Positions 59,293-64,000 of a stretch of 64,000 nucleotides of DNA are shown piece by piece (position 1 is the first letter of the stretch; each line of letters begins with the position of its first letter). Origin of the DNA: Streptobacillus moniliformis DSM 12112 (GTDB lineage: Bacteria; Fusobacteriota; Fusobacteriia; Fusobacteriales; Leptotrichiaceae); contig NC_013515.1 of NCBI RefSeq assembly GCF_000024565.1, positions 248,001-312,000 of the forward strand, read 5' to 3'. The notes beneath the pieces are model-generated. The model saw nothing but the letters and a program-made list of their open reading frames with translations, searched no databases and was not told where the DNA came from. The position numbers and the translations under genes are program-made.

Positions 59293-59916
59293 ATGGCTAG
59301 ATTAAATGTAAATCCAACAAGAATGGAGTTAAGTAAACTTAAAACAAAGTTGGTTACAGCAAAAAAAGGTCATAAATTACTTAAAGACAAACAAGATGAA
59401 TTAATGAGAATATTTATAGAAACAATAAAACAAAATAGAGAAATGAGAAAAAGAGTAGAAGAAAAACTAACTGGCTCACTTAGAAATTTTGCTATATCGA
59501 AATCATTAATTTCTGAATCTTCTTTTGAAGAAGCTGTTGCAGTTCCTAAGATTAGTTTTGAAGTAAATGTAACAAAGAAAAATGTTATGAGTGTTAGAAT
59601 ACCTCAACTTACTTTAGAAAAAAATGGTAATGATGATGATATTTATCCTTATTCATTTGCTTCTACGAGTTCAGAATTAGATATGGCTGTGGAAGATTTA
59701 AGTAATATTATGAATGAGTTATTAAAGCTTTCTGAAATTGAAAAATCTGCACAATTAATGGCAGATGAAATAGAGAAAACAAGAAGAAGAGTTAATGCCT
59801 TAGAATATATGACTATACCAACTTTAGAAGAAACAATAAAGTTTATTAGAATGAAACTTGATGAAAATGATAGAGGAGCTATCATTAGATTAATGAAAGC
59901 TGGAATAAAAAATTAA
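59293..59916 (+). CDS. ntpD: V-type ATPase subunit D (central rotor shaft)
   Basis: 207 residues, two long helices; N-terminal N-P-T-R-M-E-L-S-K-L-K and the late R-R-V-N-A-L-E-Y motif (about 165-172) are diagnostic. Last gene: ntpH and ntpJ of the E. hirae operon are absent, and a terminator follows. Confidence 0.94.
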   Translation: MARLNVNPTRMELSKLKTKLVTAKKGHKLLKDKQDELMRIFIETIKQNREMRKRVEEKLTGSLRNFAISKSLISESSFEEAVAVPKISFEVNVTKKNVMSVRIPQLTLEKNGNDDDIYPYSFASTSSELDMAVEDLSNIMNELLKLSEIEKSAQLMADEIEKTRRRVNALEYMTIPTLEETIKFIRMKLDENDRGAIIRLMKAGIKN

Positions 59917-59925
59917 AAATATACT

Positions 59926-59960
59926 AGGAGAATTTCAAATAATGAAAATTCTCCTTTTTT
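59926..59960 (+). terminator. V-ATPase operon terminator, recurring GGAGAATTTC palindrome (copy 3)
   Basis: AGGAGAATTT / AAATTCTCCT 10-bp stem, 10-nt loop, T6. Same stem sequence as at 14667 and 28809. Confidence 0.92.
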
Positions 59961-60050
59961 ACTTTAATATTCTATATTGAAGAAATATTAATTTTTGAAT
60001 TAAAATTTCAAAAAAATCAAAAAATTTGTAAAAAAATTTCATGCTAACAA

Positions 60051-60078
60051 TTGACATTATAGAAAGTTAAGGTATAAT
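60051..60078 (+). promoter_or_regulatory. Promoter of the ugpC-type gene
   Basis: Perfect TTGACA (60051-60056), 16-nt spacer, perfect TATAAT (60073-60078). Confidence 0.85.
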
Positions 60079-60116
60079 ATCATTGTAGAAATATATATAT
60101 TATTAGGAGAGAATAA

Positions 60117-61217
60117 ATGGCAGAAGTAATATTAAAGAAAGTTGAGAAACAATATCCGAATGGATTTAAGGCAGTACATGGGATAGATCTTGAGATAAGA
60201 GATGGAGAGTTCATGGTATTTGTAGGACCATCAGGATGTGCAAAATCAACGACATTAAGAATGATAGCAGGATTAGAAGATATTACAGGAGGAGAAATAT
60301 ATATAGGAGATAAACTAGTAAATGATGTACCACCAAAAGATAGAGGAATAGCAATGGTATTTCAAAACTATGCCCTATATCCCCATATGAGTGTATATGA
60401 GAATATGGCATTTGGATTAAAGCTAAAGAAGACTCCAAAGGAAGAAATAGATAGAAGAGTAAAAGAAGCAGCAGAGAAATTAGAGATAACAGAACTATTA
60501 GATAGAAAACCAAAAGAGATGTCAGGAGGACAAAGACAGAGGGTAGCATTAGGTAGAGCAATAGTAAGAGAACCAAAAGTATTCTTATTTGATGAACCTT
60601 TGTCAAATTTAGATGCAAAGTTAAGAGTGTCAATGCGTGTAAGGATAACACAGTTACATAAGGAGTTAAAGACTACAATGATATATGTAACACATGATCA
60701 GGTAGAGGCAATGACAATGGGAGATAGGATAACAGTATTAAAGCTTGGAAGAATAATGCAGGTAGATACACCATTAAACCTATATCATAGACCAGCAAAT
60801 AAATTTGTTGCAGGATTTATAGGATCACCGACAATGAATTTATTAGAGGGAGAATTAGTAAGAAGAGAAGAAAGAACATTTATAGATATAGAAGGAGCAT
60901 TAATAGAGTTACATCCAAGTAAGGCAGAAAAGGTAAAAGGGTATATAGGAAAGAGGGTAATATTTGGGATAAGACCAGAGAATATATCAACAACTAAGGA
61001 AGAGAGTACATATACACAGATAGGAGAAGTATCAGTAGTAGAACAGATGGGAAATGAGGAGTATATATACTTTAAGTTATCAGGTAAGCAGATGACATGT
61101 AGGATGAATGTAGATGGAATAAGTGAAACAAGTAAGCAAGGAAAAGAGTTATTTTACTTTGATACAAGTAAGGCACATATATTTGATATAGATACAGAAG
61201 AAAATATAAGTTTATAA
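60117..61217 (+). CDS. ugpC: Carbohydrate ABC transporter ATPase (UgpC/MsmK/MalK family)
   Basis: 366 residues: ABC domain plus C-terminal TOBE/OB regulatory domain. Walker [10 protein letters not shown] (Ala for the usual Gly, also seen in relatives), signature M-S-G-G-Q-R-Q-R (about 135-142), Walker B F-L-F-D-E-P-L (about 156-162), switch T-H-D-Q. It stands alone with its own promoter and terminator, so it is probably a shared ATPase serving several sugar importers encoded elsewhere, as MsmK does in streptococci. Codons look more AGA/AGG/ATA-biased than its neighbours. Confidence 0.9.
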   Translation: MAEVILKKVEKQYPNGFKAVHGIDLEIRDGEFMVFVGPSGCAKSTTLRMIAGLEDITGGEIYIGDKLVNDVPPKDRGIAMVFQNYALYPHMSVYENMAFGLKLKKTPKEEIDRRVKEAAEKLEITELLDRKPKEMSGGQRQRVALGRAIVREPKVFLFDEPLSNLDAKLRVSMRVRITQLHKELKTTMIYVTHDQVEAMTMGDRITVLKLGRIMQVDTPLNLYHRPANKFVAGFIGSPTMNLLEGELVRREERTFIDIEGALIELHPSKAEKVKGYIGKRVIFGIRPENISTTKEESTYTQIGEVSVVEQMGNEEYIYFKLSGKQMTCRMNVDGISETSKQGKELFYFDTSKAHIFDIDTEENISL

Positions 61218-61249
61218 AATGTGAGAACCTTCTTTCTTTAATTTATATT

Positions 61250-61275
61250 AATCCCCCTAAAAGGGGGATTTTTCA
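61250..61275 (+). terminator. Terminator after ugpC
   Basis: AATCCCCC-TAAAA-GGGGGATT followed by T run. Confidence 0.92.
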
Positions 61276-61304
61276 TTGACAAAAGTATATTTAAAAAGTA
61301 TTAT
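61276..61304 (+). promoter_or_regulatory. Promoter of the ImmA-like gene
   Basis: Perfect TTGACA (61276-61281), 17-nt spacer, TATTAT (61299-61304), directly after the terminator. Confidence 0.75.
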
Positions 61305-61333
61305 ATTTATATATTAAATAAATGGAGTAAATA

Positions 61334-61744
61334 ATGAATATCAAGGAAATAGTAGATGAAATAGTAGATACATGTAGAACTAATGATCCTATTACCATAG
61401 CAAGAAAATATAATATAAATGTATTTTATAGAGATCTGGGTAATATTAAAGGATTTTTTAAAACAATAAATAATATTAAATTTATCGCAATAAATGATAA
61501 TTTATCTGAATTTATGGAAAAAATGGTACTTTCACATGAATTAGGTCATGCTTTTCTTCACGATGATGATGCAATTGAATTTAAAGAAAACTTTATAAAT
61601 GCTTCATCTTTATTAGAAAAAGAAGCTAATATTTTTGCAGCATATTTACTTTTTGGATATTTAAATGAAGAAGAAGATGAATATTTTATGGTAGATGAGG
61701 AAGAAGAAAAAATATACAGATATTTAAAAGGTTTATTAAAGTAA
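61334..61744 (+). CDS. ImmA/IrrE-family zinc metallopeptidase
   Basis: 136 residues with the zinc motif H68-E-L-G-H72 and a third ligand candidate Glu97 (L-E-K-E-A-N-x-F-A-A-Y-L-L), as in PF06114. Relatives cleave or inactivate XRE-type repressors of mobile elements, but no such repressor gene is next to it. Single gene between two terminators. Acidic C-terminal tail. Confidence 0.87.
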   Translation: MNIKEIVDEIVDTCRTNDPITIARKYNINVFYRDLGNIKGFFKTINNIKFIAINDNLSEFMEKMVLSHELGHAFLHDDDAIEFKENFINASSLLEKEANIFAAYLLFGYLNEEEDEYFMVDEEEEKIYRYLKGLLK

Positions 61745-61782
61745 AAATGCGTCTAAAAATATATATTTAAACGCATTTTTTA
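61743..61782 (+). terminator. Bidirectional terminator between the ImmA-like gene and ptsH
   Basis: AAAAATGCGT...ACGCATTTTT with an AT-rich interior; T runs on both strands, between convergent genes. Confidence 0.8.
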
Positions 61783-61789
61783 TTATTTA

Positions 61790-62056
61790 TTAATCTACTA
61801 AAGTTGATAATAATTCAGCCATTTCTTCTATTGCTTTTTCTGCACTTGGACCTTCTGCTGACACTATTACCTCAGCATCTTTTTTAATACCTAGAGATAA
61901 AATTTTAACTAAAGAATCAGCCTTAGCTTCTTTACCGTTGTAAGATAACATGATTTGAGTTCCATCCTCTTTAAATTCCTTAGCTTTCTTAACTATAACT
62001 GAACCTGGTCTTGTATGTATTCCAGTTTCGTTAATAATCGTTACTGTTTTTGACAT
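61790..62056 (-). CDS. ptsH: Phosphocarrier protein HPr
   Basis: 88 residues. His14 in G-I-H-T-R-P-G-S is the PEP-dependent phosphorylation site; Ser48 in D-S-L-V-K-I-L-S-L-G aligns with regulatory Ser46 of Gram-positive HPr, so HPr-kinase control is possible. Carries phosphate from EI to PTS EIIA proteins such as the one at 15109. Strong AGGAGG before the start. EI (ptsI) is not adjacent. Confidence 0.94.
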   Translation of the reverse strand: MSKTVTIINETGIHTRPGSVIVKKAKEFKEDGTQIMLSYNGKEAKADSLVKILSLGIKKDAEVIVSAEGPSAEKAIEEMAELLSTLVD

Positions 62057-62088
62057 TTTTTCTTCCTCCTAGAACTTATATATGATAA

Positions 62089-62117
62089 ATTTTACACTAG
62101 TTTTAAATGTTTGTCAA
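62089..62117 (-). promoter_or_regulatory. Minus-strand promoter of ptsH
   Basis: On the minus strand TTGACA (62117-62112), 17-nt spacer, TAAAAT (62094-62089). Confidence 0.8.
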
Positions 62118-62129
62118 CCTTTTAAATTG

Positions 62130-63380
62130 TTATAGTTTTAATTCATAATCTATATTTTCAAGAAGGTCTTTATTGCTAGAATATCTTTTAATTAAATCCA
62201 TTAAAAATTTAAGAGCTTCAGCTTCATTTAGCTTTAATAAGAATTTTCTCAATTTAAGAATTGAATCAAATTCTCTTTTTGAATATAGTAATTCTTCTTT
62301 TCTAGTTCCACTTTTCAATATATCTACTGCTGGGAAAAGCCTTAATTGTTGAAGAGCTCTATCTAAAACTAATTCCATGTTGCCAGTTCCTTTAAATTCT
62401 TCGAAAATAACTTCATCCATACGACTACCAGTTTCTATTAAAGCTGTTGCAAGTATAGTTAAACTTCCACCACCTCTAATTTTTCTAGCAGCTCCTAAAA
62501 ACTTTTTAGGCATATATAAAGATTTAGGATCTATACCACCTGATAATAGTTTACCACTTGATGGCATTTCTATATTATATGATCTTGCAAGTCTTGTTAA
62601 ACTGTCCATTAAAATGACGATATTATTACCTTTTTCTATTTCTCTTTTAGCAGCCTCTAATACTTTTTCAGTTACACTTAAATGAACAGAAGTATTTTCA
62701 TCAAATGTAGCGGCAAATATTTCTGCATTTTTTACATTTTCTTTAATGTCTGTAACTTCTTCTGGTCTTTCATCTATTAGAATTATCCAAACTTGCACAT
62801 CTTTATTATATTTTAATATATCATTTGCAAGATCTGAAAGTATAGTAGTTTTACCTGCTTTAGGAGGAGCAACTATTAAACCTCTTTGCCCTTTTCCAAT
62901 AGGTGCAATTAAATCTATTATTCTTGAAGAAACTGTACCTTCACCTAATTCTAATCTTTCTATAGGATATGATGGAGTTAAATCATCAAAAATAGGTCTT
63001 TGGCGACTTAATTCACCTTTTTCACCATTGACATATATTAATTTTAATAATCCAAAATTTTTCTCATCATTTAAAGGTTTCCTAACTTCACCTACTATAA
63101 CATCGCCTTGTCTTAAACCAAATTTTTTAATTTGAGAATTAGATACATATACATCAATATTTTGGGGAGTATTTCTTAAAAAACCATATGTTTCATTAAT
63201 TATATCTAGCTCTCCATATGAGTATATTAGACCTTCTGCTGTAGCAATGCTGTAGCATAGTCTATTTAAAAGTTCCATTTTAGGTATAGTAGAATATCCT
63301 TCTATTTTATGTTCTTTTGCAAGTTTTCTTAGATTTGTAAGAGTAAAATTACCTAATTCATCTAAAGTAATATTTTCCAT
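62130..63380 (-). CDS. rho: Transcription termination factor Rho
   Basis: 416 residues. N-terminal Rho-N helix domain (L-R-K-L-A-K-E-H), RNA-binding cold-shock-like domain with Y-G-F-L-R (about 55-59), and ATPase core with A-P-P-K-A-G-K-T-T (about 166-174) and D-E-R-P-E-E-V (about 200-206). The start at 63380 has AAAGGAAT before it; a longer frame to 63467 would add non-family residues and overlap the RNase H gene. Downstream of the RNase H gene by 13 nt, likely co-transcribed. Confidence 0.95.
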   Translation of the reverse strand: MENITLDELGNFTLTNLRKLAKEHKIEGYSTIPKMELLNRLCYSIATAEGLIYSYGELDIINETYGFLRNTPQNIDVYVSNSQIKKFGLRQGDVIVGEVRKPLNDEKNFGLLKLIYVNGEKGELSRQRPIFDDLTPSYPIERLELGEGTVSSRIIDLIAPIGKGQRGLIVAPPKAGKTTILSDLANDILKYNKDVQVWIILIDERPEEVTDIKENVKNAEIFAATFDENTSVHLSVTEKVLEAAKREIEKGNNIVILMDSLTRLARSYNIEMPSSGKLLSGGIDPKSLYMPKKFLGAARKIRGGGSLTILATALIETGSRMDEVIFEEFKGTGNMELVLDRALQQLRLFPAVDILKSGTRKEELLYSKREFDSILKLRKFLLKLNEAEALKFLMDLIKRYSSNKDLLENIDYELKL

Positions 63381-63393
63381 TATTATTCCTTTC

Positions 63394-63996
63394 TTATTTG
63401 TGGAATCCAAGATCAGCTGGATTAATATCGCCAGAAACATATAATATTTCTCCACCAATATTTTCAAATTCTTTTCTCAATTCAACTACTTTCTCAATTA
63501 ATTTTATCGTATCTATATCAATATTTTCTTCTTTATACCTTCCTAATGACCAAAAATCTATAATTAATTTTGAATCACCACAGATTTTTTTTACATCATA
63601 TTTTAGTGCATATTTTAATGCAATGAATAGTCCTGTTAATTCTCCGAAATTATTTGTTCTGTTATTGTTTAAAAAGTAATTTCCATATGAATTTATTTTT
63701 TCATGTGGCATTATGAAAGGTAGAAGTGAATCACCATAAACATCAGATACTTTTACTTCAACTATAGTATTTCTACCAGTACCAGAGTCAAAGTATATAG
63801 CATCCTTATGTAACTTAGATGTTGATTTTGATTTGGGAGTGTATAAAGCACCAGCTTCAAGCCAGCTTTTAGCTTCATTTTCATTGTCAAACTTTTTAAA
63901 TCTAGCATTTTTACCTTTTGTTAAACTTTGACATTCACTCCATGTCTTTACTAAACCAGATTTTTTTTCTTCTTCTATATAATATGCATAAACCAT
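63394..63996 (-). CDS. Ribonuclease H with N-terminal viroplasmin-type domain
   Basis: 200 residues. N-terminal R-x-G-L-V-K-T-W-S-E-C-Q-type hybrid-binding domain (about 2-48, PF01693), then an RNase H fold with the acidic residues Asp (Y-F-D-S-G), Glu (F-G-E-L-T), Asp (C-G-D-S-K) and a last Asp (P-A-D-L-G). Cuts the RNA of RNA-DNA hybrids. The start (63996) is 5 bases from the window end; its ribosome site is outside view, so a longer start cannot be excluded. Confidence 0.87.
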   Translation of the reverse strand: MVYAYYIEEEKKSGLVKTWSECQSLTKGKNARFKKFDNENEAKSWLEAGALYTPKSKSTSKLHKDAIYFDSGTGRNTIVEVKVSDVYGDSLLPFIMPHEKINSYGNYFLNNNRTNNFGELTGLFIALKYALKYDVKKICGDSKLIIDFWSLGRYKEENIDIDTIKLIEKVVELRKEFENIGGEILYVSGDINPADLGFHK

Positions 63997-64000
63997 ATTT

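Noticed and set aside
62377-63135. Plus-strand frames of 102 and 129 codons opposite rho
   Set aside because: Rho on the minus strand has all catalytic motifs; these have no support.

Overview
The window is very A+T-rich, with AT-ending codons and strong TTGACA/TATAAT-type promoters. The 16S/23S genes, the many YadA-like and OmpA-like surface proteins, the V-type ATPase and a Gram-negative envelope together point to a fusobacterium of the Leptotrichiaceae. The 16S text looks most like Sneathia, with Streptobacillus-type relatives as the alternative. The assignment is from memory of these sequences, not from a search.

Layout. 1-6.2 kb: the C-terminal part of a classical autotransporter, then a three-gene ABC importer of the TrpXYZ type with a secreted-looking phosphatase, and an orphan PTS IIB. 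6.3-15.6 kb: an outer-membrane barrel gene, gltX-tetR, the translation/nucleotide operon rpsB-tsf-pyrH-frr-mreB ending in an IS200-like tnpA, a TPR gene, and a small minus-strand pair (membrane protein, EIIA). 15.8-19.2 kb: a TroABCD-type manganese/zinc/iron importer. 19.3-28.3 kb: two trimeric autotransporter (YadA-like) units, of 2092 and about 600 residues. 28.4-32.1 kb: a decayed DNA-methylase fragment, then ldhD, an AEC transporter and chromate-transporter genes; ldhD and the first chromate gene are each broken by one base in a poly-A run. 32.2-37.7 kb: five tRNAs with ybaB, valS and a repeat-bearing OmpA-family protein. 37.7-44.9 kb: coaX, a compact type IV pilus/type II secretion-like operon (pseudopilins, peptidase, PilM/N/O-like, small secretin, PilC/GspF; no ATPase), and a headless YadA-OmpA protein. 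45.1-50.5 kb: an rRNA operon (16S-Ile-Ala-23S-5S-Asn). 50.6-59.9 kb: msrAB and a V-ATPase operon in the Enterococcus hirae order ntpFIKECGABD, with Na+-site residues in subunit K. 60-64 kb: a UgpC/MsmK ATPase, an ImmA-like peptidase, HPr, Rho and RNase H.

Main discovery. Three separate genes or operons for surface proteins (6316, 19430-26278 and 26526) are each preceded by a perfect TTGACA -35 and a TATAAT/TATATA -10. In each, the spacer is filled by a pure G run of 10, 11 or 12 bases. Slippage in the run would change the spacer (now 18, 18 and 21 nt) and switch promoter strength. This looks like a phase-variable surface-protein regulon controlled at the promoter. Two of the three also carry a perfect stem-loop between the Shine-Dalgarno sequence and the start codon. 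Two of the window's YadA-type proteins end not in the barrel but in an OmpA-like peptidoglycan-binding domain, which would tie the trimeric adhesin to the cell wall.

The rest is mostly housekeeping in compact operons separated by clear hairpin-T terminators. One terminator palindrome (GGAGAATTTC stem) recurs at three unrelated loci.
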